Program-made: the position numbers and the translations under genes
Notes under the pieces: model-generated
Database searches by the model: none
What the model saw: only the letters and a program-made list of their open reading frames with translations
What the model was told of the DNA's origin: nothing
In this document: positions 1 through 7,597 of the stretch, piece by piece
Layout: every line of letters starts with the position of its first letter
Numbering within the stretch: position 1 is the stretch's first letter
From: Guptibacillus hwajinpoensis
Lineage (GTDB): Bacteria; Bacillota; Bacilli; Bacillales; Guptibacillaceae
Length of the DNA: 64,000 nucleotides
NCBI RefSeq assembly: GCF_029277305.1
Contig: NZ_CP119526.1
Direction: 5' to 3' (one strand)

Positions 1-1
1 T

Positions 2-403
2 GTCTTTACTGACCCTGATTACCCAGGTACACGAATTAGACAAATCATTAGTGAGCGACTACCTTCTTGCAAGCATGCTTTTTTAAATAAAAAACATGCA
101 ATTTCATCAAATGGCAAGAAGGTTGGTATTGAGCATGCATCAATAACTGACATACAGGAAGCGATTCTATCCGTTAGAGAAGAGATTGAAGCACCAAAGG
201 TCATAATTGAGTGGCAGGATCTCATTACTGCTGGTCTTGTTGTTGGTGAACGTGCAAAAGCAAGAAGGAAGGCGCTTGGCGATCGACTTCAAATGGGATA
301 TATGAATGGAAAACAGCTCTATAAACGTTTGCAAATGTTCCAAATCTCAAGAGATGAGTTTAACCGTGCATTAGTAGATGTGCTACAGGAGGAAGAGGAA
401 TGA
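2..403 (+). CDS. rnmV: Ribonuclease M5, C-terminal part (cut by window start)
   Basis: The reading frame is open from base 2 and encodes the last 133 residues of a Toprim-type nuclease that matures 5S rRNA. The visible part begins with VFTDPDYPG, which fits the acidic DxD end of a Toprim fold, followed by RIR and a basic C-terminal half (GERAKARRKALGDRLQMGY) typical of RNase M5. The stop codon overlaps the ksgA start (ATGA at 400-403), so the two genes are translationally coupled, as in B. subtilis. The substrate, precursor 5S rRNA, is encoded twice later in this window. The N-terminal half lies outside the window. The family assignment rests on this fragment plus its position before ksgA. 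Confidence 0.9.
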   Translation, partial: VFTDPDYPGTRIRQIISERLPSCKHAFLNKKHAISSNGKKVGIEHASITDIQEAILSVREEIEAPKVIIEWQDLITAGLVVGERAKARRKALGDRLQMGYMNGKQLYKRLQMFQISRDEFNRALVDVLQEEEE

Positions 404-1281
404 ACAAAGAAATATCAACACCTTTTAGAACGAAGGAAATTTTAGCAAAGTATGGATTTACATTTAAGAAAAGCCTTGGCCAGAACTTTTTAATCGATTC
501 GAATGTACTAACGAAAATTGTTGATCAGGCAGAGTTAACACCTGAGTCAGGAGCAATTGAAATTGGACCTGGTATAGGCGCATTAACAGAGAAGCTAGCA
601 AAACGATCGAAAAAAGTCGTTGCATTTGAAATTGATCAGCGTCTTATTCCAATTTTAGAAGATATGCTTTCTCCATATCCACATGTAACGATTCGCCATA
701 GCGATGTTCTTGCTGCAGATGTTCATCAAGTTATTTCTGAGGAGTTCGACGAAGGACAGGATCTTATGGTTGTTGCTAACCTTCCATACTATGTGACAAC
801 ACCGATCTTAATGAAATTGTTAGAAGAAAAGTTACCTGTACGCGGGATCGTTGTTATGATACAAAAGGAAGTTGCAGAACGCATTGCAGCGAAGCCAGGA
901 TCAAAAGAATATGGTTCATTATCGCTAGCAGTTCAGTACCACGCTATAGCTAGAACGGCCCTTACGGTGCCAAAGACGGTATTTGTACCTAAACCGAATG
1001 TGGACTCTGCTGTACTACATTTAGAGTTGCGTGAGAAGCCTCCTGTCGATCTTATGAGTGAGTCATATTTCTTTGAAGTTATTCGAGCAAGCTTTGGTCA
1101 GCGAAGGAAAACACTTCTAAATAACTTACAAAACAACTTACTTGGGAAAGAGAATAAACCGATGATTGAAGAAGTTTTAAGTGAAACTGGTATAGACGGT
1201 AAACGTCGTGGCGAAACACTATCTATGGAAGAGTTTGCTGCATTGAGTAATGCATTTTATAAACGGAAAGATATGAACTAA
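400..1281 (+). CDS. ksgA: 16S rRNA dimethyladenosine transferase KsgA
   Basis: This 293-residue enzyme uses S-adenosylmethionine to dimethylate two adjacent adenosines in the 3' terminal hairpin of 16S rRNA during late 30S assembly. Visible motifs are the SLGQNFL segment (about 25-31), SAM motif I (IEIGPGIGA, about 53-61), the acidic FEID ribose-binding strand (about 76-79) and the catalytic NLPY motif (127-130). Length is normal for the family. The ATG overlaps the rnmV stop, and the ribosome binding site lies inside the end of rnmV (aggaggaagagg). A terminator follows directly, so rnmV and ksgA probably share a transcript. Confidence 0.97.
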   Translation: MNKEISTPFRTKEILAKYGFTFKKSLGQNFLIDSNVLTKIVDQAELTPESGAIEIGPGIGALTEKLAKRSKKVVAFEIDQRLIPILEDMLSPYPHVTIRHSDVLAADVHQVISEEFDEGQDLMVVANLPYYVTTPILMKLLEEKLPVRGIVVMIQKEVAERIAAKPGSKEYGSLSLAVQYHAIARTALTVPKTVFVPKPNVDSAVLHLELREKPPVDLMSESYFFEVIRASFGQRRKTLLNNLQNNLLGKENKPMIEEVLSETGIDGKRRGETLSMEEFAALSNAFYKRKDMN

Positions 1282-1306
1282 AACACCCTAAAAGGTGTTT
1301 TTTTTA
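1281..1306 (+). terminator. Intrinsic terminator after ksgA
   Basis: Inverted repeat aacacc/ggtgtt with a short A-rich loop, followed by eight T. It closes the rnmV-ksgA unit. Confidence 0.85.
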
Positions 1307-1380
1307 TTTATCCAAAGGTTAATTTAGTGAATACCCACTCATATAATCTCTTGTTATGTGATTGAGCTTTCCTACAAGAC

Positions 1381-1409
1381 TCATTTTTTTATAAAGCTCT
1401 CATATAGTA
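1381..1409 (+). promoter_or_regulatory. Possible mother-cell sigma (E or K) promoter for yabG
   Basis: The sequence CATATAGTA at 1401-1409 fits the CATA-N3-TA -10 of sigma-K and is one base from the sigma-E -10. TCATTTT at 1381-1387 could be the sigma-E -35 with a 13-nt spacer. No good sigma-K -35 sits at the preferred 16-17 nt, so the class is uncertain. Mother-cell control of yabG is known in B. subtilis. Confidence 0.4.
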
Positions 1410-1458
1410 GAAAAAGGAGAACACGTATAAAGAGGTCAAGCGGCGTGGAGGGAAGTCG

Positions 1459-2337
1459 ATGACGATGAAAGAAGGAGATATCGTTGCCAGGCGTTCTTAT
1501 GGCTGTGATCTAATCTTTCGGGTAACTAGGCTAAACGATTCAAGTCAAACGGCAGAATTAGTTGGTGAAGATATGAGGCTCATTGCAGATGCACCATTTG
1601 ATGATTTGGTGTTAATTGATTCCAGTGAGCATAAAATGAGACGAGAGCAATCGAAAGAAAAGGAGGACTATTCTTTTCGTCTGTTTCGTCAGGATTATCA
1701 GTTGTTACGAATGAAGCGTGAGTATACTGCAACAAGTCATTTTAAGAAAGAAACGAGTTTCTTTGAGTTGCCAGGTAAAATTCTTCATATTGATGGCGAT
1801 CCGCTCTACTTAAGTAAGTGTTTAGAGATGTATAAACGTCTTGGGGTTCCGGTATATGGCTTGTATATGAAGGAAAGTGAGATCCCGGAGAATATTATTA
1901 AGCTTGTGAACAATGTGAGACCTGATATTCTTGTGATTACAGGTCACGATGCTTATATAAAACATAAAGGAGAGAAAAAAGATCTCCAATGTTATCGAAA
2001 TTCACGTTATTTCGTACGTGCTGTGAAAGAAGTAAGAAGTGTCTTTCCGAATTTAGATCATATGGTTATCTTTGCTGGAGCTTGTCAGTCACATTTTGAG
2101 TCACTTATTCGGGCTGGAGCAAACTTCGCTAGTTCGCCGGCACGCATTAATATTCATATGTTAGACCCCGTCTTTATTGTCTCTAAAATTGCGTTAACTT
2201 CATTTACAGATCATGTAAATGTTTGGGATGCACTGAGAAATACATTAACAGGTGAAGATGGTTTAGGCGGCGTGGAAACAAAAGGAATCTTACGTACAGG
2301 TATGCCGATGAAGGAAAATGAAGAGTACTCTGAATAA
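1459..2337 (+). CDS. yabG: Sporulation-specific protease YabG
   Basis: This 292-residue protein of peptidase family U57 processes spore coat and cortex-associated proteins late in sporulation in the mother cell. The N-terminus (EGDIVARRSYGCDLIFRV) and the conserved TGHDAYIK (H163) and FAGACQSHFES (C209) segments match the family; His and Cys are the likely catalytic residues, an inference from family knowledge. The start is the ATG preceded by ggaggg (1448-1453). It is a single-gene unit, with its own upstream region and a terminator behind it. The neighbours ksgA and veg are those of B. subtilis. Confidence 0.95.
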   Translation: MTMKEGDIVARRSYGCDLIFRVTRLNDSSQTAELVGEDMRLIADAPFDDLVLIDSSEHKMRREQSKEKEDYSFRLFRQDYQLLRMKREYTATSHFKKETSFFELPGKILHIDGDPLYLSKCLEMYKRLGVPVYGLYMKESEIPENIIKLVNNVRPDILVITGHDAYIKHKGEKKDLQCYRNSRYFVRAVKEVRSVFPNLDHMVIFAGACQSHFESLIRAGANFASSPARINIHMLDPVFIVSKIALTSFTDHVNVWDALRNTLTGEDGLGGVETKGILRTGMPMKENEEYSE

Positions 2338-2379
2338 GAAAACGGTTGGTGAGTTTAACACCGCCGTTTTCTTGTTTTT
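2338..2379 (+). terminator. Intrinsic terminator after yabG
   Basis: A stem of gaaaacgg/ccgttttc, extended inside by ggtg/cacc, begins immediately after the yabG stop and is followed by a T-rich run. Confidence 0.85.
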
Positions 2380-2457
2380 GGCGGTATTCTTAAAAGATTT
2401 ACATATTTTTCGACAAACTGAGAAACAATAAAAGTGCACATCTTTAAGAAATAACAA

Positions 2458-2528
2458 TTGACATTGTTTTTGCTTCGTTGTTATAATTTAAGTTTTATTT
2501 GACAAGAGTGTGCAAAAGATGTTATAAT
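2458..2528 (+). promoter_or_regulatory. Tandem sigma-A promoters of veg
   Basis: Two near-perfect sigma-A promoters stand in tandem. P1 has TTGACA at 2458-2463 and TATAAT at 2482-2487. P2 has TTGACA at 2499-2504 and TATAAT at 2523-2528. Both spacers are 18 nt. Two consensus hexamer pairs predict very strong expression; the B. subtilis veg locus is also known for strong tandem promoters. Confidence 0.9.
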
Positions 2529-2553
2529 TTGTCTAAGTGAGGTGGAGGTTCCG

Positions 2554-2811
2554 ATGGCAAAAACGATTATTGAAATCAAACAGACGTTACAGTCTCAGGT
2601 TGGCAAACGGTTGACCTTAAAGGCAAACGGTGGTCGCAGAAAGACAATTCAACGTTCAGGCATCCTTGAAGAAACCTACCCGGCAGTTTTCATTGTTAAG
2701 CTGGATCAGGACACGAACGCATTTGAGCGTGTTTCGTACAGCTACACAGATATTCTTACAGATACAGTACAAATTACATTTAATGAAGAAACAGCGGCAG
2801 TAAGCGGTTAA
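2554..2811 (+). CDS. veg: Veg protein (biofilm-associated, DUF1021)
   Basis: A small 85-residue protein with the family core KRLTLKANGGRRKTIQRSGIL followed by ERVSYSYTDILT. Veg stimulates biofilm gene expression in B. subtilis by opposing SinR; its biochemical mode is not settled. I chose the ATG at 2554 because an upstream in-frame GTG (2542) falls inside the ribosome binding site ggtggagg. The strong tandem promoters and a following terminator make it a highly expressed single gene. Confidence 0.95.
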   Translation: MAKTIIEIKQTLQSQVGKRLTLKANGGRRKTIQRSGILEETYPAVFIVKLDQDTNAFERVSYSYTDILTDTVQITFNEETAAVSG

Positions 2812-2842
2812 GGCACATGGTCTAACTGCTTTTTTGCTTTTT
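2803..2842 (+). terminator. Intrinsic terminator overlapping the veg stop
   Basis: Stem agcggtta/taactgct (one G-U pair) whose left arm contains the last codons of veg, followed by T-rich sequence. Confidence 0.75.
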
Positions 2843-2951
2843 CTAGAGGTTACGTTACGATCTTCCTCTATTGGATACATATTCGTGGTATAGCTAGCCC
2901 TTTGAATCCTAACAATAAGAGTGTCACAGGATGGAAAGGAGCTTGATTCGC

Positions 2952-3134
2952 ATGGCGAGACATAGAGGTATAATGTCTGATCGACTGAAAGAAGAAATTG
3001 CGAAAGAGCTTGGTTTTTATGATACGGTTCAGAAAGAAGGTTGGGGAGGAATAAAAGCTCGCGATGCTGGTAACATCGTGAAGCGTGCAATCCAGCTAGC
3101 TGAAGAACAGCTTGTTAACCAACAAAAACACTGA
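2952..3134 (+). CDS. sspF: Small acid-soluble spore protein, alpha/beta type
   Basis: A 60-residue spore DNA-binding protein of the alpha/beta SASP family, which coats and protects DNA in the forespore. Visible are MSDRLKEEIAKELGFYDTV and the helix with GWGGIKARDAGNIVKRAI, closely matching SspF. The ATG at 2952 lies 10 nt after aaaggag; a longer in-frame start at 2931 would place the ribosome binding site inside the gene. I could not identify a convincing sigma-G promoter in the 100 nt upstream, although one is expected. Confidence 0.93.
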   Translation: MARHRGIMSDRLKEEIAKELGFYDTVQKEGWGGIKARDAGNIVKRAIQLAEEQLVNQQKH

Positions 3135-3148
3135 ACCCTGTGACGAAG

Positions 3149-3179
3149 GAACTCTGGCATCATGCCTGAGTTCTTTTTT
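3149..3179 (+). terminator. Intrinsic terminator after sspF
   Basis: Hairpin gaactc-t-ggca/tgcc-t-gagttc with a triplet loop and seven T. Confidence 0.85.
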
Positions 3180-3251
3180 CTATGTCTTCGTTAGGTCGTT
3201 CCTACAGCGGAATGAAGAAATTGAAAGTGTTTCTTTCTTTTCGGCTTGTTG

Positions 3252-3260
3252 TGTTACAAT
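3252..3260 (+). promoter_or_regulatory. Extended -10 promoter of ispE
   Basis: TGTTACAAT is a TGn extended -10 element about 55 nt before the ispE start. No good -35 lies at 16-18 nt. Confidence 0.5.
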
Positions 3261-3314
3261 AATTCACAGTAAGAAAAAATGTCGAACGGTAGAACTAAAA
3301 TGTAGGTGAACGAG

Positions 3315-4184
3315 ATGAGACAAAAACTGAGTGTGAAAGCACCGGCAAAAATCAATTTGGCACTTGATGTGCTTCATAAACGACCTGATGGATATCATGA
3401 GGTTGAAATGATCATGACTAATGTTGATTTAGCAGATCGTCTTGAGTTAACTGAGCTCCGACGCGATGAAATTATTCTTGAATCAACAAGCGGCTTTGTA
3501 CCTGATGATCAAAGAAATTTGGCATATCAAGCTGCTGCGCTTTTGAAGAAGAAATATCGAATCAAACAGGGGATATCGATCAAAATAGATAAGCAAATTC
3601 CTGTTGCAGCAGGGCTAGCCGGGGGAAGTAGTGATGCCGCCGCAGCGCTACGTGGATTAAATGAGCTCTGGCAAATTGGCCTTAGCTATGATGAACTTGC
3701 TGAGCTTGGCTCGGAAATTGGCTCTGATGTTGCATTTTGTGTCCATGGTGGTACTGCTCTTGCAAAGGGCCGTGGAGAGGTGATTCAACCATTGGATGCC
3801 CCACCCCCATGCTGGGTCATTCTTGCAAAACCTTCAATAGGCGTTTCCACCGCTGATGTGTATAGACGTCTTCGTACAATGGAGATGAAGCATCCAGACG
3901 TGAAAGGCATGATGCGTGCAATTGAAGAAAAGAATTACGAAGGCATCTGTCACAACCTAGGCAATGTACTTGAAGATGTCACATTAAAGCTTCATCCAGA
4001 AGTGAGACAGATTAAAGAAAAGATGGAGAGCCTTGGGGCAGATGGCGTTCTAATGAGTGGAAGTGGACCTACTGTTTTTGGTCTAACTCGTCATGAATCA
4101 AGAATGCAGCGTATTTACAATGGTTTAAGAGGATTCTGTGGACAGGTTTATGCTGTTCGCTTACTCGGTGAGAAGAACCCTTGA
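3315..4184 (+). CDS. ispE: 4-diphosphocytidyl-2-C-methyl-D-erythritol kinase IspE
   Basis: This GHMP-family kinase of 289 residues phosphorylates CDP-methylerythritol in the non-mevalonate isoprenoid pathway. The N-terminus APAKINLALDVLHKRPDGYHEV and the glycine-rich ATP loop PVAAGLAGGSSDAAAALRG (about 95-113) are diagnostic, as is the C-terminal MSGSGPTVFGL. The ATG at 3315 is preferred over the in-frame GTG at 3306 because aggtg just upstream serves as ribosome binding site. IspD and IspF of the same pathway are encoded 56 kb further on. The purR control region begins within a few bases of its stop. Confidence 0.96.
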   Translation: MRQKLSVKAPAKINLALDVLHKRPDGYHEVEMIMTNVDLADRLELTELRRDEIILESTSGFVPDDQRNLAYQAAALLKKKYRIKQGISIKIDKQIPVAAGLAGGSSDAAAALRGLNELWQIGLSYDELAELGSEIGSDVAFCVHGGTALAKGRGEVIQPLDAPPPCWVILAKPSIGVSTADVYRRLRTMEMKHPDVKGMMRAIEEKNYEGICHNLGNVLEDVTLKLHPEVRQIKEKMESLGADGVLMSGSGPTVFGLTRHESRMQRIYNGLRGFCGQVYAVRLLGEKNP

Positions 4185-4230
4185 ATAAATCCGTACATTA
4201 GTGATATATTATGATTAATTATTCGGATTT
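4181..4230 (+). promoter_or_regulatory. purR promoter with a pair of PurBoxes
   Basis: A promoter TTGAAT (4181-4186), 18 nt, TATATT (4205-4210) with a TGA extension is flanked by two inverted sites: AAATCCGTACATT at 4187-4199 and ATTATTCGGATTT at 4218-4230. Each matches the B. subtilis PurBox consensus (AWWWCCGAACWWT and its complement) at 12 of 13 positions. The gap of 18 nt is close to the usual 16-17. The first box lies between -35 and -10, so PurR binding should block polymerase: autoregulation. The inverted repeat followed by T could also act as a weak terminator for ispE. Confidence 0.75.
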
Positions 4231-4245
4231 TTTGGAGGTTCTTCT

Positions 4246-5100
4246 ATGAAGATGAAACGGAGTTCTCGACTGGTAGACATGACCAGGTTCTTGTTAGAGC
4301 ACCCACATAGGTTAGTATCGCTAACTTATTTCTCAGAACGGTATGGAGCGGCTAAATCGTCAATTAGTGAGGATTTGGTCATTATTAAAGAAAATTTTGA
4401 ACAGCAGGGTGTCGGATCCTTGTTAACGGTTCCTGGTGCGGCTGGTGGAGTTAAATACATGCCTCTTATCAGTGAAGAGGAAGCAGACCGTGTTGTTGGA
4501 GAGCTTTGTGAATTTCTTGAAAGCCCAGATCGCCTTCTTCCTGGTGGGTATTTATATTTAACCGATATACTAGGCAATCCAGAAATTATGAACCAGGTTG
4601 GACGCTTATTCGCATCTGTATTTGCAGATCGCAAAATTGATGTCGTCATGACGGTTGCGACAAAAGGCATCCCTCTCGCATACGCAGCTGCAAGCCACTT
4701 GAATGTTCCTGTCGTTATTGTACGTCGTGATAGCAAGGTTACAGAAGGTTCTACAGTAAGCATTAATTATGTTTCAGGTTCTTCAAAACGAATTCAAACA
4801 ATGGCGCTTGCGCGAAGAAGTTTAAAACCAGGTGCAAATGTATTAATAGTAGATGATTTTATGAAAGCTGGCGGTACCATTCAAGGAATGGTCAACCTTC
4901 TCGAAGAATTTCAAGCTGATGTAGCAGGAATCGGAGTCCTTGTAGAAGCTGAAGGTGAAGGGGAAGAACGTCTAGTAGAAGAATACGTATCCATGATGAA
5001 TCTTGGTGGGGTCGATATGAAGCAACGTACGATACAAGTTGCTCCTGGAAATTATAAGAAGTTTCTTACTCGATTAACTGAAGGGATGGAAAGCGAATGA
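4246..5100 (+). CDS. purR: Purine operon repressor PurR
   Basis: This 284-residue regulator joins an N-terminal winged helix (about 1-75) to a type I phosphoribosyltransferase-like domain. The PRPP-binding loop is LIVDDFMKAGGTI (about 200-212). In Bacillus it represses purine synthesis and transport genes, and PRPP releases it from DNA. The fold has no transferase activity in the studied homologue. The ATG at 4246 follows ggagg by 7 nt. A PurBox pair lies just upstream. ridA follows with an ATGA overlap, so the two are translated together. Confidence 0.97.
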   Translation: MKMKRSSRLVDMTRFLLEHPHRLVSLTYFSERYGAAKSSISEDLVIIKENFEQQGVGSLLTVPGAAGGVKYMPLISEEEADRVVGELCEFLESPDRLLPGGYLYLTDILGNPEIMNQVGRLFASVFADRKIDVVMTVATKGIPLAYAAASHLNVPVVIVRRDSKVTEGSTVSINYVSGSSKRIQTMALARRSLKPGANVLIVDDFMKAGGTIQGMVNLLEEFQADVAGIGVLVEAEGEGEERLVEEYVSMMNLGGVDMKQRTIQVAPGNYKKFLTRLTEGMESE

Positions 5101-5471
5101 ATACAGTCTATACTAAGTCAGCACCAGCAGCAATTGGGCCATATTCACAGGGAATGATTGTAAACAACATGTTCTATAGCTCAGGACAGATTCCTCTTAA
5201 AGCAGATGGAACGTTGGTTGACGGCCCGATTGAAGAACAAACGCATCAAGTTTTTGCTAATGTTAAGGCAGTATTAGAAGCAGCTGGTTCTTCTCTTACG
5301 AATGTAGTCAAAACGACCGTATTTATTAAAGACATGAACCAATTCAGTGCCATTAATGAAATCTATGGTGAATACTTTCATACTCATAAACCAGCAAGAT
5401 CCTGTGTAGAAGTAGCGCGACTACCAAAGGACGCACTTATTGAAATAGAAGTAATTGCACTTGTAGGTTAA
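5097..5471 (+). CDS. ridA: RidA family 2-iminobutanoate/2-iminopropanoate deaminase (YabJ)
   Basis: This 124-residue YjgF/YER057c/UK114 protein hydrolyses reactive enamine/imine intermediates made by PLP enzymes. The family signature KPARSCVEVARLPKDALIEIEVIA is near the C-terminus; the Arg near 101 is the substrate carboxylate ligand in homologues. It overlaps purR by 4 nt. In B. subtilis yabJ has been reported to affect purA repression and spoVG-linked processes; those roles are inferred by homology only. Confidence 0.95.
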   Translation: MNTVYTKSAPAAIGPYSQGMIVNNMFYSSGQIPLKADGTLVDGPIEEQTHQVFANVKAVLEAAGSSLTNVVKTTVFIKDMNQFSAINEIYGEYFHTHKPARSCVEVARLPKDALIEIEVIALVG

Positions 5472-5480
5472 TACAAGAAG

Positions 5481-5509
5481 CACACTCCACTAAGGGGTGT
5501 GTTTTTTTT
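5481..5509 (+). terminator. Intrinsic terminator after ridA
   Basis: Stem cacactcc/ggggtgtg with a 5-nt loop and eight T; it ends the purR-ridA unit. Confidence 0.88.
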
Positions 5510-5554
5510 GATATGCAAAAAGTCAAATTATTATAAGATTTTTTATATTTAGAA

Positions 5555-5583
5555 GAAGGAATTATTGTAAATAAGTTGAATAG
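5555..5583 (+). promoter_or_regulatory. Sigma-H promoter of spoVG
   Basis: GAAGGAATT (5555-5563) matches the sigma-H -35 RnAGGAWWW fully. GTTGAATAG (5575-5583) matches RnnGAATWW except the last base. The spacer is 11 nt. spoVG is the classical sigma-H target in B. subtilis. Confidence 0.85.
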
Positions 5584-5626
5584 TGCATATATGCTCTAAT
5601 TAATGGAAAAAGGTGGTGCAACCGAG

Positions 5627-5917
5627 TTGGAAATTACAGATGTTCGCCTACGACGTGTGAATACGGAAGGACGCATGCGCGCGATCGCTTCCATCACAAT
5701 GGATCATGAATTCGTTGTTCATGATATCCGTGTCATTGATGGAAATAACGGCATGTTTGTAGCGATGCCAAGCAAAAGAACTCCTGATGGTGAGTTTCGC
5801 GATATCGCTCATCCTATCTCCTCGAATACAAGGGAAAAGATTCAAACGGCAGTATTAGCTGAATATCATCGCGTTGGTGAAATGGAAACTGCTTATGAGG
5901 AAGCTGGCGCCTCCTAA
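5627..5917 (+). CDS. spoVG: SpoVG regulatory RNA/DNA-binding protein
   Basis: A 96-residue protein nearly identical to B. subtilis SpoVG (ITDVRLRRVNTEGRMRAIAS near the start, FVVHDIRVIDGNNGMFVAMP, then KRTPDGEFRDIAHP). It is a small nucleic-acid-binding protein that affects septum formation and cortex synthesis. I choose the TTG at 5627 because aaaggtggtg lies 8-9 nt upstream and the product then aligns with known SpoVG; an in-frame ATG at 5603 would put the ribosome binding site inside the gene. A strong terminator follows. Confidence 0.93.
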   Translation: MEITDVRLRRVNTEGRMRAIASITMDHEFVVHDIRVIDGNNGMFVAMPSKRTPDGEFRDIAHPISSNTREKIQTAVLAEYHRVGEMETAYEEAGAS

Positions 5918-5921
5918 TCAG

Positions 5922-5951
5922 AAAAGCTCGGTCAAATGACCGAGCTTTTTT
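5922..5951 (+). terminator. Intrinsic terminator after spoVG
   Basis: Perfect 13-bp stem aaaagctcggtca/tgaccgagctttt with a 2-nt loop and a T-run. Confidence 0.9.
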
Positions 5952-6037
5952 GTGTTGTCACAAAAAGCGTTAGATCTAGGAATGGTCATATACCGTTCTT
6001 TTCCAGCTTCATTATGATGATGTTTTAATGAACGACC

Positions 6038-6066
6038 TTGAAAATAAGGGGTTTTTGAGATATAGT
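6038..6066 (+). promoter_or_regulatory. Sigma-A promoter of glmU-prs
   Basis: TTGAAA (6038-6043), 17-nt spacer, TATAGT (6061-6066), about 40 nt before the glmU ATG. Confidence 0.6.
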
Positions 6067-6105
6067 CATAGTGGAAAAATAGGATATAATGGAGGAACCA
6101 TATAC

Positions 6106-7473
6106 ATGAATAGATTTGCAGTTGTGTTAGCAGCGGGTCAGGGAACACGGATGAAATCAAAGTTATATAAAGTTCTTCATCCCGTTTGTGGGAAGCCTAT
6201 GGTTGAGCATGTTGTCGATCAGCTTGAGAAGCTTAAGCTCGAGAACATTGTTACGGTAGTTGGGCATGGTGCCGAAAAGGTTCGTGATCAGCTTGGTGCT
6301 CAGGTTGAATATGTTCTTCAAGAAGAACAACTTGGAACAGCGCATGCTGTCATGCAGACACAGGATGCATTATCAGATAAAGATGGCGTTACGCTTGTTG
6401 TCTGTGGAGACACTCCTTTAATTACAAGTGAAACGATGGATTCTTTATTGTCTTACCATGAAGAGCAGGGAGCGAAAGCAACAATCCTTACTGCCAAAGC
6501 GGATAATCCATTTGGGTATGGACGTATTATTCGTGATGAGAACGGTAGTGTACAGCGAATCGTTGAACAGAAAGATGCTAATGAATCAGAACAGCAAGTG
6601 ACTGAAATAAACACTGGTACATATTGTTTTGATAACAAAACACTATTTGAGACGCTCCAACTCGTTAAGAATGAGAATGCACAAGGCGAATACTACCTTC
6701 CAGACGTTGTTGAAATCCTTCAAAAGCAAGGAGAAGTCGTCGGTGCTTATCAAACCGCAGATTTTGATGAAACAATGGGTGTAAATGATCGTGTAGCTCT
6801 TTCAAAAGCTGAAATTGCGATGAAAAAACGAATTAATGAGAAGCATATGCGTAATGGCGTTACGTTAATTGATCCTAATCAAACCTATATCTCTCCTGAA
6901 GCAGTGATTGGTCAGGATACCATCATCTATCCAGGCTCTACAATCTCTGGAAAAACGATTATTGGTAATGAAGCTCATATTGGTCCGAACTCTGAAATTA
7001 AAGATAGTATCGTTGGGGATATGAGTGTTGTGAAACAATCTGTGATTCACGACAGTGAAGTAGGAAATGCTGTAAATATAGGTCCGTATGCTCATGTTCG
7101 TCCTTCATCACAAATTGGTGATGATGTGAAAATTGGGAACTTCGTTGAAGTGAAAAAAGCCGTTATGGGTCAAGGCAGTAAAGCTTCACATTTGAGCTAC
7201 GTAGGCGATGCGGAAATCGGTAAAAATGTGAATCTTGGCTGTGGATCGATTACTGTGAATTATGATGGCAAAAATAAATACCTTACAAAAGTAGAAGACG
7301 GTGCGTTTATTGGATGCAACGTGAACTTAATTGCTCCTGTTACTGTAGGTAAAGGTGCTACAGTTGCTGCAGGATCTACGATAACAGACAATGTTCCTGA
7401 ACAAGCACTGTCGATTGCTCGCTCTCGTCAGACGAATAAAGAAGACTATGCTTCGAAAATGAAGGACAAGTAA
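6106..7473 (+). CDS. glmU: Bifunctional UDP-GlcNAc pyrophosphorylase / glucosamine-1-P acetyltransferase GlmU
   Basis: The 455-residue enzyme acetylates glucosamine-1-phosphate and couples it to UTP, giving UDP-GlcNAc for peptidoglycan and teichoic acid. The N-terminal uridyltransferase carries LAAGQGTRMKSK (about 8-19). The C-terminal half (from about 250) is a left-handed beta helix of hexapeptide repeats, with the active-site stretch KASHLSYVGDAEIG and NYDGKNKYLT. The ATG at 6106 follows taatggagga; longer in-frame starts lack a ribosome binding site. prs follows after 124 nt, as in B. subtilis, with no clear terminator between them. Confidence 0.97.
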   Translation: MNRFAVVLAAGQGTRMKSKLYKVLHPVCGKPMVEHVVDQLEKLKLENIVTVVGHGAEKVRDQLGAQVEYVLQEEQLGTAHAVMQTQDALSDKDGVTLVVCGDTPLITSETMDSLLSYHEEQGAKATILTAKADNPFGYGRIIRDENGSVQRIVEQKDANESEQQVTEINTGTYCFDNKTLFETLQLVKNENAQGEYYLPDVVEILQKQGEVVGAYQTADFDETMGVNDRVALSKAEIAMKKRINEKHMRNGVTLIDPNQTYISPEAVIGQDTIIYPGSTISGKTIIGNEAHIGPNSEIKDSIVGDMSVVKQSVIHDSEVGNAVNIGPYAHVRPSSQIGDDVKIGNFVEVKKAVMGQGSKASHLSYVGDAEIGKNVNLGCGSITVNYDGKNKYLTKVEDGAFIGCNVNLIAPVTVGKGATVAAGSTITDNVPEQALSIARSRQTNKEDYASKMKDK

Positions 7474-7597
7474 TTTTTCTAGAAGGTAAGAAAGTGTAAA
7501 AAGGTGTCTAGCATTACTTCTAATGTTTCATTAAGCATGCTTTAGAAGGATGAGGCAGTTGCGCTTTTCTTATTAATTAATGGAGGGGTACCAGCCA
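7474..7597 (+). other. glmU-prs intergenic spacer
   Basis: This 124-nt stretch has a perfect palindrome AAGCATGCTT near its middle and a purine-rich ribosome binding site (ggagggg) at its end. I see no convincing promoter or T-tailed terminator, so read-through from glmU is likely. Confidence 0.4.

Noticed and set aside
2850..2951. Sigma-G promoter of sspF
   Set aside because: Expected from biology, but no pair of elements with acceptable sequence and 17-18 nt spacing could be found by eye.
6085..6095. TATAAT immediately before the glmU ribosome binding site as a promoter
   Set aside because: Transcription would begin behind the ribosome binding site, leaving none on the mRNA. The upstream pair at 6038-6066 is better.
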